From Arcicella rosea (GTDB taxonomy: Bacteria > Bacteroidota > Bacteroidia > Cytophagales > Spirosomataceae), in assembly GCF_014204325.1 (NCBI RefSeq), contig NZ_JACHKT010000021.1, forward strand, positions 39,457-103,456: DNA of 64,000 bases, read 5' to 3'. How positions within the stretch are numbered: the stretch's first letter is position 1; each line of letters starts with the position of its first letter. Below, in pieces: positions 46,001 through 53,245 of this stretch. The notes below the pieces were generated by a model. It was not told the origin of the DNA, searched no databases, and worked only from the letters and a program-made list of their open reading frames with translations. The position numbers and the translations under genes were made by a program.

Positions 46001-46449
46001 CCGAAGCTACGTTAGAAAGTTTGCTTTCGCCAGAGCAAATAAAACAAAGTAATAGCCTGAAAATCAACACACTTAGTAGTACCTTTTTTGAAAATGTAGG
46101 CAATGGTAAATTCTCCGCCAAAGTTTTGCCATTGTCTGCTCAAGTTTCATTAGCCTCCTGTATTACTGTGGAAGATTTTAATCAAGATGGCAAAAAAGAC
46201 ATAATGATAGCAGGAAATTTCTATCCGTGGCGTGTGCAGTTGGGTAAAAATGATGCCTCAATGGGTTCGCTTTTGTTAGGGAATGGAAAGGGTAAATTCC
46301 AATCCATTCCCAATCAACAAGCTGGTTTAATGCTAAAAGGCGATGTTCGAGATATGTTGACGATTCAATTAGCCAATCAAAACAAAGCCATGATTTATAC
46401 TCGAAATTCTGATAGAGTAGGGGTTTTGAAGCAAGAGAAAATCAAGTAA
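43072..46449 (+). CDS. VCBS/FG-GAP repeat lipoprotein with ASPIC/UnbV domain
   Basis: An 1125-residue surface or secreted protein. The signal MIQRFILFLILPLVVGC ends in a lipobox cysteine. Repeated calcium-binding FG-GAP/VCBS units (GDVNNDGLADIYFSGN, DMDKDGDLDMFMVN, DLDNDGDLDLVVNN, DYDKDGDLDIFVGG and more) build beta-propellers in two blocks, separated near residues 520-615 by an ASPIC/UnbV region (KVFIQTASTSQMQELYSAHG, HFGLGKDEQIKTLKIYWTNG). Proteins of this architecture are commonly encoded beside SusC/SusD pairs in Cytophagales; their role is unproven, possibly substrate binding at the surface. It lies behind the terminator and 237 bases from the SusD gene, so probably has its own promoter. 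Confidence 0.9.
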   Translation: MIQRFILFLILPLVVGCQSTSSNDETLFQLVKPENSGINFVNNIQENEKLNLLEYQYLYNGGGVAVGDVNNDGLADIYFSGNMVPNKLYLNKGKSGDASFHFEDITEIAGVAGRERWKTGVSMADVNGDGKLDIYVCYSGSGTDFERKNELYINTGTKNGIPTFVESAAKYGLDAIGTYTTQVAFFDMDKDGDLDMFMVNHAEMFYNAFFNTQRLRKTRHPQYGNRLYRNDNGFFNDISDEAGIHGSGLNFGLNVAVGDVNNDTWPDLYVTNDYNEQDFLYLNQKNGHFSETLKESIGHISKFSMGADIVDFNNDDKADIITMDMLPEDNQRQKLLKGPDEYDTYKLLVDSGFHHQNMRNMLQVNVGNNKEGIPQFSEIGQLAGMSNTDWSWSPLVCDLDNDGKKDLYITNGYLRDYTNMDFLKYTYQEEADKAQAQGQKINTWELIKKMSSTKVSNYCFANQATNDGLIFENTTAKWGLAEPSISTGAAYADLDNDGDLDLVVNNSNSPAMVFENRSRQLSKNHYIKLTLKENTPNTFALGAKVFIQTASTSQMQELYSAHGFQSSVEPSLHFGLGKDEQIKTLKIYWTNGKVTTLNNVKADTTLTIQSNTGILPNIQHESKSSPLFSDYTLTSNLSYQHQETAFVDFKHQSLLPYQLSKQGPFIAKGDVNGDGLEDIFIGGNQQKAGELLLQKSNGTFQKSPSQPWAKESLAKDAGVMFFDADNDKDLDLFIVRGGTELEAHAPLYQDQLYLNNGKGIFTNTSGILPDLTSNGSCVAAADYDKDGDLDIFVGGRSMPSRFPEPDYCYLLRNESKRGKPIFKYATEQKEPSLRRPGMVTSASWTDINKDGWIDLIIAGEFMPITIYENQRGQLVNQTQKYGLENTNGFWAKVVIEDMDNDGDLDIIAGNLGQNTQFKASEKEPVTLCYADFDQNGTIDPLICYYIQGKSYPLASLDELANQLPSIRKKFLKYKDYAEATLESLLSPEQIKQSNSLKINTLSSTFFENVGNGKFSAKVLPLSAQVSLASCITVEDFNQDGKKDIMIAGNFYPWRVQLGKNDASMGSLLLGNGKGKFQSIPNQQAGLMLKGDVRDMLTIQLANQNKAMIYTRNSDRVGVLKQEKIK

Positions 46450-46559
46450 TTTTATTATGGTTCCATTTATAAATAAAGCCTTTTATTTGACTCGAACACG
46501 CTTTAAACAATTATGTTTTGAATAAAATAGTTATTTTTGTTAGATAAAATTCACAGACT

Positions 46560-46778
46560 ATGACTAAGAATCCAATTGCAAGCCAAGGGCTTAATGCTTT
46601 GCAAATAAGCTTGTTAAGGCTGTTTAACAGGCCAATGACAGATGAACAGGCTCATGATTTACAAAAAGTTTTAGTAAAACATTATACTGCACAGTTGCAT
46701 GAAGAATTAGAACGAATTACTGAAGAAAAAGGCTATACGCAAGAAGATTTTGACAAAATGTTAAACCAAGATTCTTGA
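46560..46778 (+). CDS. Putative antitoxin of the PIN toxin
   Basis: A 72-residue acidic, helical protein (MTKNPIASQGLNALQISLLR...) whose TGA stop overlaps the ATG of the PIN-domain gene by one base (TGATG), a typical toxin-antitoxin junction. I recognise no DNA-binding fold by eye. The C-terminal half (LHEELERITEEKGYTQEDFD) looks like an amphipathic segment that could wrap the toxin. A -7-like TATTTTTG at 46532-46539 precedes it. Confidence 0.6.
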   Translation: MTKNPIASQGLNALQISLLRLFNRPMTDEQAHDLQKVLVKHYTAQLHEELERITEEKGYTQEDFDKMLNQDS

Positions 46779-47185
46779 TGAGAGTAGTCATAGATACGAA
46801 TTGTCTTTTAGCTTCTATTCCTCCGAAAAGTAATTATTATTGGCTTTATCAAGCTTTTGAAAACGAACTTTTTGAATGGGTTGTGAGTAACGAAGTTTTG
46901 ACAGAATACGAAGAAATGCTTATTGAAAAATACTCAGAGCTGACAGCAGAACTGATTTTATCAATTCTTGCGTCAGCTCCAAATGTTATATTCTCAGAGC
47001 CATTTTACAAATGGCAATTAATTGAAAATGACCCTGATGACAATAAATTCGTTGATTTAGCAATTGCTACAAACGCTGATTATCTTGTCACTAACGATAA
47101 ACATTTTAATATCTTAAAATCGCTTGATTTTCCTCCGATAAGAGTTGTGTCATTGATGGAGTTTAAAGAAATCATTAAACTCTAA
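46778..47185 (+). CDS. PIN-domain RNase toxin
   Basis: A 135-residue PIN domain protein of the COG1569-like group (putative toxin component). The N-terminal VVIDTNCLLASI holds the first catalytic Asp (residue 6), with the second acidic centre in ENDPDDNKFVDLAIATNADY and the ending LVTNDKHF. The family degrades RNA with bound magnesium or manganese. I choose ATG 46778 over TTG 46775. Co-translation with the small upstream gene suggests a VapBC-like module. The convergent phosphatase gene ends 7 bases away. Confidence 0.82.
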   Translation: MRVVIDTNCLLASIPPKSNYYWLYQAFENELFEWVVSNEVLTEYEEMLIEKYSELTAELILSILASAPNVIFSEPFYKWQLIENDPDDNKFVDLAIATNADYLVTNDKHFNILKSLDFPPIRVVSLMEFKEIIKL

Positions 47186-47192
47186 ATCTCCA

Positions 47193-48425
47193 TTACTTCA
47201 CCAAAACCCAACGATTCACCGTATTATTTCGTCCTTCTATCAAGATTTTATAGAAGGACGATTTTTTTTGACTGACATCTACCGTGATACTTTCCTGAGT
47301 ATTCGGCACAGTGTCGATTAATTCATAGAGGTCTTTGCCTCCTTCTTCAAAATGGTTGGTTGTACTCAGCCATATTTTTACTTTACCTTTTTTCTCTAAA
47401 GCTTTCCACGAAATTTGTAAACTATCTTTTACCAAAACTGCATTCGGATTAGCTACTGAAACAGGATTAATTAAGGCTACGCCATCCATCTCAACAAGAT
47501 TCTCCGCTGGAATTTTCAAACCCATAAAACTAGCCATCGTTGGCAGAATATCTACAATCGCAGGTTGGTTTTCCTGAAAGTAATTATTCAACGGTTTGGC
47601 ATTAGTCGCTACCCAAGTAGTACGTTCTCTGTCCGACTGTCCACCGTGATTTTTACCTGTTTTTGCATCTCTTCCGTGGTCGGTCGTAATTACGATTAGC
47701 CAATCTTCTTTAAAATTTTTCTTTCTATACTCTATCGCTTCCCACACTTTACCAATCTGATTGTCCACATAGCCCAAAGCTTTGGTAAACTGTTCGCTAT
47801 CGCCATACTTATGCCCCATATCGTCAGAATATTCTAAATATACCCACGATAAATCTGGTGCATTTTCTTTAATACTTTTAGCCGCTTCGTCACTTACTTT
47901 TTCGTCGATTTTATGAATGTATTCGCTTTGTTTATCATGCGGATAAGTAACAGTGTCCAACTCATAGCCATCGGCTACAAAATCCATTTTAATATTGCCT
48001 GCATTGGTCAGAGACTCGCCAATCAATTTGGTTCTATTGTCTAACCATGTAGAATAAACGCCTATTTTCTTTTCAGGTTGCTGGCTTCTCAGTAATCTAA
48101 AGATATTCCAATAATGATAATTAGGCTTACGGATGTCGTTTCCCCAAACGTTATGTTTATTTACCCAAGTACCCGTCAGCAAACTGTTATAGCCTACAGC
48201 CGAAATTGTTGGCGTTTGTGAGTATTGTCCTTTTTCACCGCCAACGAATGCTCTTTTGAACGCTCCGATGGCACTAATTTTCTTCAAATTAGGCATTTCT
48301 GCCTTTTCAATCGCATCCGCTGGAATACCGTCAACTATCATAAAAACTACTTTTTTAGCTGTTTTTTGAGCAGAAATGGTTGTTGAGAAAATCAAGCAAG
48401 TAAGAAGGATTTTAAAGGGTTTCAT
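47193..48425 (-). CDS. Secreted alkaline phosphatase superfamily protein (nucleotide pyrophosphatase/phosphodiesterase type)
   Basis: A 410-residue protein with signal peptide MKPFKILLTCLIFSTTISAQ. The metal-binding pattern of type I phosphodiesterases is seen: VVFMIVDGIPADAIE, the nucleophile region YSQTPTISAVGYNSLLTG, YLEYSDDMGHKYG and TTDHGRDAKTGKNHGGQS. A C-terminal domain of about 90 residues (LQISWKALEKKGKVKIWLST) looks like a fibronectin-like appendage. It probably hydrolyses phosphodiesters or nucleotides in the periplasm or outside the cell; the substrate is unknown. Confidence 0.87.
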   Translation of the reverse strand: MKPFKILLTCLIFSTTISAQKTAKKVVFMIVDGIPADAIEKAEMPNLKKISAIGAFKRAFVGGEKGQYSQTPTISAVGYNSLLTGTWVNKHNVWGNDIRKPNYHYWNIFRLLRSQQPEKKIGVYSTWLDNRTKLIGESLTNAGNIKMDFVADGYELDTVTYPHDKQSEYIHKIDEKVSDEAAKSIKENAPDLSWVYLEYSDDMGHKYGDSEQFTKALGYVDNQIGKVWEAIEYRKKNFKEDWLIVITTDHGRDAKTGKNHGGQSDRERTTWVATNAKPLNNYFQENQPAIVDILPTMASFMGLKIPAENLVEMDGVALINPVSVANPNAVLVKDSLQISWKALEKKGKVKIWLSTTNHFEEGGKDLYELIDTVPNTQESITVDVSQKKSSFYKILIEGRNNTVNRWVLVK

Positions 48426-48691
48426 AATTAACTTTTAATTTTTTGTCGTTATTAAATTGGAAAATAAGGAATAAGTTGATTGAAAATATTACTCAATACA
48501 AAATTCCTTTTTCTTCATCAAAAGTCTGTCATTGTCTATTTTAATTAATTGTTATCAAGCGAAGAGATTTTGGATTTCTGATTTGGGAAAAGTTAAACTT
48601 ATGCCACCAAAAACAATCACCAGATTATTCATTTTTTAAATAAAATATCTACGCCACTATCCTATATCTAAAGATATGGAGCTGTCTTGTC
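48426..48691. other. Spacer, nothing recognised
   Basis: 266 AT-rich bases between the start of the phosphatase gene and the end of the Fic gene, both on the minus strand. No hairpin with a T-tract is evident for the Fic transcript and no repeat family member was noticed. Confidence 0.4.
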
Positions 48692-49780
48692 CTAGTATTT
48701 TCCTTCTAAGATTGCAAGTAAGCGTTGGTTTACATACAATTTTTCTTTTCCAACTTTCACAGATTGTAAAAAACCATTTTCTTCTAATGCTATCAGATAG
48801 TTTCCTACGGTCTTTGAGTTTCCTAAATTTTCATTTATTAAATGCTGTTTTTTGGTATATGGCAAGCGAAACAAAATTTCTACCAAATCTTTAGAATAGA
48901 TTTTGGGTAGTTTCATTTTGATTTCGGTTGAAGTTATTTCAATTTCTTTTGTAATATGATTCAGTCTTTTCAATCCGTTCATCGAAGTTACTTCTATCAT
49001 ATCTAACATGTACAGAATATAGTTTTCCCAATCATTATGTTCCGTTACATTTCTTAGATTTCGATAATATTCCACCTTGTTTTTGATAATGTACTCACTT
49101 AGGTAAATGGCTGGCGTATCAAGCAAACCCGATAGTTTGAGGTATAGTAATAGTAAAATTCTACCTGTTCTTCCATTACCATCTGCAAAAGGGTGAATCG
49201 CTTCAAACTGATAATGCAATAATGCCATTTTTATTAGCGGGTCAATTCCATTGTCTTCATTGATAAATGTTTCTAAGTTAGCCAACTTGTCTCGGATAAT
49301 ACTTTCTCCACTAGGTGGCGTATATATTACTTCACCTTGGCTGTTAGCTAATGTTGTGCCGGGTGTAACTCTAATGGACGCATTATTTTGCTTTATGCAC
49401 TGAACAATTTTAATAAATAGATTTGTCGTAATGAATGGCTTTGTTTTAAGCTGCTCTAAACCCAACCAAAGGGCTTCTTTGTAACTTAAAACTTCTTTCG
49501 TAGCTGTATTTTCTACCTTCTTTTCTGCTATTAGCGATTGATATAGTTCATCATTGGTAGTAATTATATTTTCTACTTCAGAACTGGCTTTTGCTTCCTG
49601 TAAATAAATGGTATCTAAAAATAAAGTTGGATTGGGTAAATTAAGTAAAGTCCCATTCAGCTGAGCTAATGCTCTACCTGCCGAAATTGTTTTGCGGAGT
49701 ATATTTTTCGTTTCAATGTCTATCAGAGGAGGTAAAGAAGGCAAGGCATTGTACGGCTTTGTACGGTCAAAATCTATCAT
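48692..49780 (-). CDS. Fic family protein with C-terminal winged helix
   Basis: A 362-residue Fic protein. The AMP-transferase motif HPFADGNGRTGR is at 196-207. An inhibitory-helix motif SSEVEN (66-71, S/TxxxEN) precedes it, so the protein would be self-inhibited (class II) until its glutamate is displaced. The N-terminus has the Fic/DOC extension (RALAQLNGTLLNLPNPTLF). The last 75 residues (LVEILFRLPYTKKQHLINEN, GNYLIALEENGFLQSVKVGK) form a winged-helix DNA-binding domain. It probably AMPylates itself or another protein, and may bind its own palindrome-rich promoter. Confidence 0.92.
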   Translation of the reverse strand: MIDFDRTKPYNALPSLPPLIDIETKNILRKTISAGRALAQLNGTLLNLPNPTLFLDTIYLQEAKASSEVENIITTNDELYQSLIAEKKVENTATKEVLSYKEALWLGLEQLKTKPFITTNLFIKIVQCIKQNNASIRVTPGTTLANSQGEVIYTPPSGESIIRDKLANLETFINEDNGIDPLIKMALLHYQFEAIHPFADGNGRTGRILLLLYLKLSGLLDTPAIYLSEYIIKNKVEYYRNLRNVTEHNDWENYILYMLDMIEVTSMNGLKRLNHITKEIEITSTEIKMKLPKIYSKDLVEILFRLPYTKKQHLINENLGNSKTVGNYLIALEENGFLQSVKVGKEKLYVNQRLLAILEGKY

Positions 49781-49786
49781 GTTTCC

Positions 49787-49870
49787 AATGGTAAAGATTA
49801 CACTCGTTTTTAATTCGAGAGTAAAAATATGATTTTTTTACTCTCGTTCGTATTAAAATGGTAAAAATTA
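49787..49870. promoter_or_regulatory. Palindromic operator region upstream of the Fic gene
   Basis: A perfect 12-bp inverted repeat CGAGAGTAAAAA (49816-49827) with TTTTTACTCTCG (49835-49846), 7-base gap. It is framed by the direct repeat AATGGTAAAGATTA (49787-49800) and AATGGTAAAAATTA (49857-49870), exactly 70 bp apart. All lie within 90 bases of the Fic start codon. Confidence 0.6.
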
Positions 49871-50178
49871 TATTTGTTTGGGATTTTGGATTTGGGATGT
49901 CGGATTTCGGGGAAATAATACTTATGAATATAAAAAAATCACTCAACCACTCATTCTATCAATCACTCAATAAACAAATCCCCACAAATCAGTAGAGAAT
50001 TTATTAACAGTATTTATAATTTCGCTTTTATTGATGAGATAAAAAACAAAAAATACTCATGGCATGACTATTAAATCACTTGACAGAGGATAACATTGGA
50101 TTAGTCATGCCATGAGTGGACGATAGCTTATCAAAAAGACAATCAAAAATCACTCACTCATAACCCACTAATTTATCT
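49871..50178. repeat. Word-repeat spacer with a 16-bp palindrome
   Basis: No gene seen. GGATTTTGGATTTGGGATGT words (about 49880-49910) and CACTCAACCACTCATT words (about 49939-49970) are of the types found in other spacers. ACTCATGGCATGACTA (50055-50070) pairs perfectly with TAGTCATGCCATGAGT (50102-50117) around a 31-base loop. TCACTCACTCATAACCCAC words lead up to the next start codon. Confidence 0.6.
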
Positions 50179-51168
50179 ATGGAATTTTTAGAAACACTTT
50201 ACAACGAAATCGTCGGCTTTTTTAATTTTAACGGACTGATTGAAATTATCGAAACAGACAATTACAAAGCCTTATTAACCCAAGACGGCATCGGAAAAGC
50301 TTTAGGACCACTGATTCCCGTTTTGTTGCTTGTTGAAATTATCCGTGCCTTATTTTATCGCCGACTTACTTTTACACAATACAAAATCTCATTTTTTACT
50401 TATGTTTTCAACCGCTTTATTTCTCGTTTTATTTCTATCGGGATGGTCGGGCTATGTATTGCTTTCTTTGAACCTTACGCCATTTTCAAGACAGAATTTA
50501 CTTGGTATTGGTTTATTTACGGTTATGTAGTGTGGGAATTCGCCCATTTTATTTACCATTTCTTGGGGCATAAAGTACGCCTTTTTTGGTGTTTGCACTC
50601 TACCCACCACGCACCCGAATACATGAATTTGTCGGTGACTTACACACACTTTTTTCTGGAAGGCCCTTATGCTGATATTATTCGTACAACAATCTGTATT
50701 TTGTTGGGTGTAAATCCTCCTTTGTTATTTCTCATCATGTTTATAGATGGTACTTGGGGTGCATTTATTCATATTGGCGAAAATATTATGGTGGATGCTC
50801 GTTTGGGATTTTTGAATAAAATCATTCTTACGCCTTCGCATCATAGAGTACATCATGCCAAAAACCCTTTGTACATGGATACCAATTTTTGTAATTTACT
50901 GAATATTTGGGACAAAGCTTTTGGTACTTTGCAAGACGAAAAACACGAAGAAGCCATTGAATACGGCATTACAAGACCGATGAAATCAGGAGATTTTTTA
51001 GATGCCTATTTTGGGGAAATTACTTTATTGTTGAAAGACGTTTACCAAGCTCCAACGCTCAAAGACAAGGTTTTATACATTTTTATGCCTCCGGGCTGGC
51101 ATCATTCTGGCAATCACAAAACCGCAACGATTGTGAAGAAAGAGTATTTTGATAGTGTTAAGGGGTGA
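50179..51168 (+). CDS. Sterol desaturase/fatty acid hydroxylase family membrane protein
   Basis: A 329-residue membrane di-iron oxygenase. The histidine boxes are present: HFIYHFLGH, HSTHH and SHHRVHH, plus an HIGEN stretch. Four to five hydrophobic segments (LIPVLLLVEIIRALFY, FISIGMVGLCIAFF and others) put it in the inner membrane with the metal centre in the cytoplasm. The family hydroxylates or desaturates sterols, fatty acids, carotenoids or alkylglycerols; the substrate here is unknown. The gene is flanked on both sides by related palindromes and word-repeat DNA, and the downstream repeat begins at its stop codon. Confidence 0.9.
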   Translation: MEFLETLYNEIVGFFNFNGLIEIIETDNYKALLTQDGIGKALGPLIPVLLLVEIIRALFYRRLTFTQYKISFFTYVFNRFISRFISIGMVGLCIAFFEPYAIFKTEFTWYWFIYGYVVWEFAHFIYHFLGHKVRLFWCLHSTHHAPEYMNLSVTYTHFFLEGPYADIIRTTICILLGVNPPLLFLIMFIDGTWGAFIHIGENIMVDARLGFLNKIILTPSHHRVHHAKNPLYMDTNFCNLLNIWDKAFGTLQDEKHEEAIEYGITRPMKSGDFLDAYFGEITLLLKDVYQAPTLKDKVLYIFMPPGWHHSGNHKTATIVKKEYFDSVKG

Positions 51169-51345
51169 GGTATTAGCTTTGAGAGGTGAGCTATGAGCTT
51201 TTGTTTTTAATACTGATGGCACGACTTGAAGTCATGCTATCAGTGAAGGAAACTTTGCCGTAGTTCGTGTCGCACGAACTACATAGCCTGCTGTTTCATG
51301 TCAAAAGACATGGTATCACGGTAGTATAATACTTCGTGAAGCGAG
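51169..51345. repeat. Palindrome-rich spacer before the tandem array
   Basis: AGCTTTGAG/GAGCTATGAG words at 51169-51207. ACTGATGGCACGACTT (51212-51227) with AAGTCATGCTATCAGT (51229-51244) is a near-palindrome akin to that at 50055-50117. Two compact hairpins follow: GTAGTTCGTG/CACGAACTAC (51260-51282, loop TCG) and CATGTC-AAAA-GACATG (51297-51312). No gene is seen. Confidence 0.7.
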
Positions 51346-51346
51346 G

Positions 51347-51561
51347 AGTTCACTCGAAGCGGTCTTATAGAGCACTCAGAGTGCATTAGAGTTCACTCGA
51401 AGCGGTCTTATAGAGCACTCAGAGTGCATTAGAGTTCACTTGAAGCGGTCTTATAGAGCACTCAGAGTGCATTAGAGTTCACTTGAAGTGGTCTTACAGG
51501 GCACTCTGAGTGCATTAGAGTTTACTTAGATTGGTCTTATAGAGCACTCCGAGTGCATTAG
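51347..51561. repeat. Five-copy 43-bp tandem repeat array
   Basis: Copies at 51347-51389, 51390-51432, 51433-51475, 51476-51518 and 51519-51561. Copies 1 and 2 are identical, 3 differs at one base, 4 and 5 are more diverged. Each contains the palindrome GCACTC-n-GAGTGC; its centre base is A, A, A, T, C while the arms never change. 43 bp is close to four helical turns. It is not a CRISPR because there are no unique spacers. The rest of the gap to 51639 shows nothing recognisable. Confidence 0.92.
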
Positions 51562-51639
51562 GATGAGTCTGTTCAACATCTTTATAAAGGAACGATAAAT
51601 GATAGGTATCGAATGTATTTCAAGCTATCTACACTATCA

Positions 51640-52968
51640 TTACGATTCTTCTAGATATTCAATTTTATGAAAAAAGAAAGAGTCAATAAATTTCCATTCT
51701 CCATTTTTCTGTCCTATAACTAAAGTATCGCCTTTTTCATTTTGATAAATCATTCTTAGTTTAATTTCTAATTCATAGTCTTTTTGAGCATATTCGATTA
51801 TGACATTAAGATATACTTCTGAGATTGCTGGAGCGATGTCAATAATTCTTTTTATTTCGTAAGCTTTTAAAGTTTTATTTTCAAATATTTTTCTTATTCT
51901 TCCTGCTTCCTTACTAAGGGTAGTTTCTTCAATAAAACAGTAAACTTGTTTCGCAATACCTCCATAGTTTTTCTTTTTCCAATTAGTAATGAATTTTACT
52001 GCATCTTTTTCAGGTGTAAAGTTCTCATAATCTTCAACCTCACCAAATTTAGCTAAATCAACACCTATTTTTAAATTTCTAGGTTTCCAAATAGAGATGC
52101 AATTATTAGTTTCAGCACTCTTTTTTTTATGGTCTTCATAGTCAGAGATTATTTTTTTTATTTCATCAATTGATTCTCTAAAAGTCAATGTTTTTTCTTC
52201 TTTAGGTTTATTTTTATTTCCATCTTGTATCGCTTTAGCCCAATCATTTATAGCTATTAAAGCAGCCCAACATTTACCTGCAACATATTTGTTACTGTAT
52301 GAAATGTCTCTGCCGTGTAAAATCCCATTCCTGTATGGTAGGAAAATTTCTTCTTCATTAGTTTCCTTTCTTGTTCTATTTAAAATTTCTCTCAGTTTGG
52401 TCAAGCCTGTATTGTGTGCAGCAATAGAATCCCAAGCTGTCAAATCTGTACTGTCAGTAAAAAAACCTTTATTCTTATCAATGTCATTAACTCCTCCGTC
52501 AATAATCATTAATATTATTGGTACAACTGAGTGAAATCTCTTTTCTATAGTGTCTTTATATGCAAGTGTTATCAAATCGTATCGTTTTTGGAATTCTTTA
52601 GTCGTTTTCAGTTGAAGGATTAGTAGTTTCAAATTTTCTGAGGTGTAATATTCTGCAAGTTGTTCTTCTGCTGACTTAATATTTCCTTTTTTTGCTAAAT
52701 CTATACAGTGTTGCATTAATTCATAGTTAATGGACTCATGAGCAATCCAACCTAAGTCGCTAAACAACCCATTGAATTCATCAGGGCTTTGCGATATAGC
52801 TTTAAGTCTTATTTCAATTTTCTCAAATACTTCGAATATGTTTAATTTGTCTTTGGAATTTTTGTTTAATGGAGAGAGGATAGATACAATATCTTTTAAC
52901 ATCTTAGCCCCTTTTATGTTTTCTTCGAATTTTTTAAAGGTTGGGTTATCTTTGATTCTATCGTTCAT
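51640..52968 (-). CDS. Unrecognised protein with HEPN-like RNGILH motif
   Basis: A 442-residue cytoplasmic protein; no signal or membrane segment. Family not recognised. The N-terminal two-thirds is helical; at 213-218 it has RNGILH within FLPYRNGILHGRDISYSNKY, which fits the R-x4-H core of HEPN ribonuclease domains, followed by a helix (WAALIAINDWAKAIQD). The C-terminal 110 residues (AVKFITNWKKKNYGGIAKQV... NEKGDTLVIGQKNGEWKFID) resemble an NTF2/SnoaL-like alpha-beta cone. It is a lone gene beside the tandem array, with strongly AT-rich codon use. A defence or stress RNase role is possible but unproven. Confidence 0.6.
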   Translation of the reverse strand: MNDRIKDNPTFKKFEENIKGAKMLKDIVSILSPLNKNSKDKLNIFEVFEKIEIRLKAISQSPDEFNGLFSDLGWIAHESINYELMQHCIDLAKKGNIKSAEEQLAEYYTSENLKLLILQLKTTKEFQKRYDLITLAYKDTIEKRFHSVVPIILMIIDGGVNDIDKNKGFFTDSTDLTAWDSIAAHNTGLTKLREILNRTRKETNEEEIFLPYRNGILHGRDISYSNKYVAGKCWAALIAINDWAKAIQDGNKNKPKEEKTLTFRESIDEIKKIISDYEDHKKKSAETNNCISIWKPRNLKIGVDLAKFGEVEDYENFTPEKDAVKFITNWKKKNYGGIAKQVYCFIEETTLSKEAGRIRKIFENKTLKAYEIKRIIDIAPAISEVYLNVIIEYAQKDYELEIKLRMIYQNEKGDTLVIGQKNGEWKFIDSFFFHKIEYLEES

Positions 52969-53245
52969 CTTTATGTATGGGTCTTTTTTAGCAATTGCTA
53001 AAGCTGTTTGTTATTATACTATTTTCTAATTGGGAGAGAGCTTTCAATCACCAAAAAACAATTTTACACAATTATCGTCTCCTTTTCCACAATCCATTCC
53101 AAAAACTACACAATCCCAAAATAATTTTCCTCAAAGACATTTCAAATTACTTCCCTTCAAAACAAACACAGCTCCCCAAAATCAAAATGACTCTGAAAAG
53201 CTATGCTTATACTCGTCAAAAAGCCTACAGCTTAGAGCATGAAAG

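Noticed and set aside
51347..51561. Possible CRISPR array
   Set aside because: Repeats are directly adjacent with no unique spacers, and no cas gene is near.
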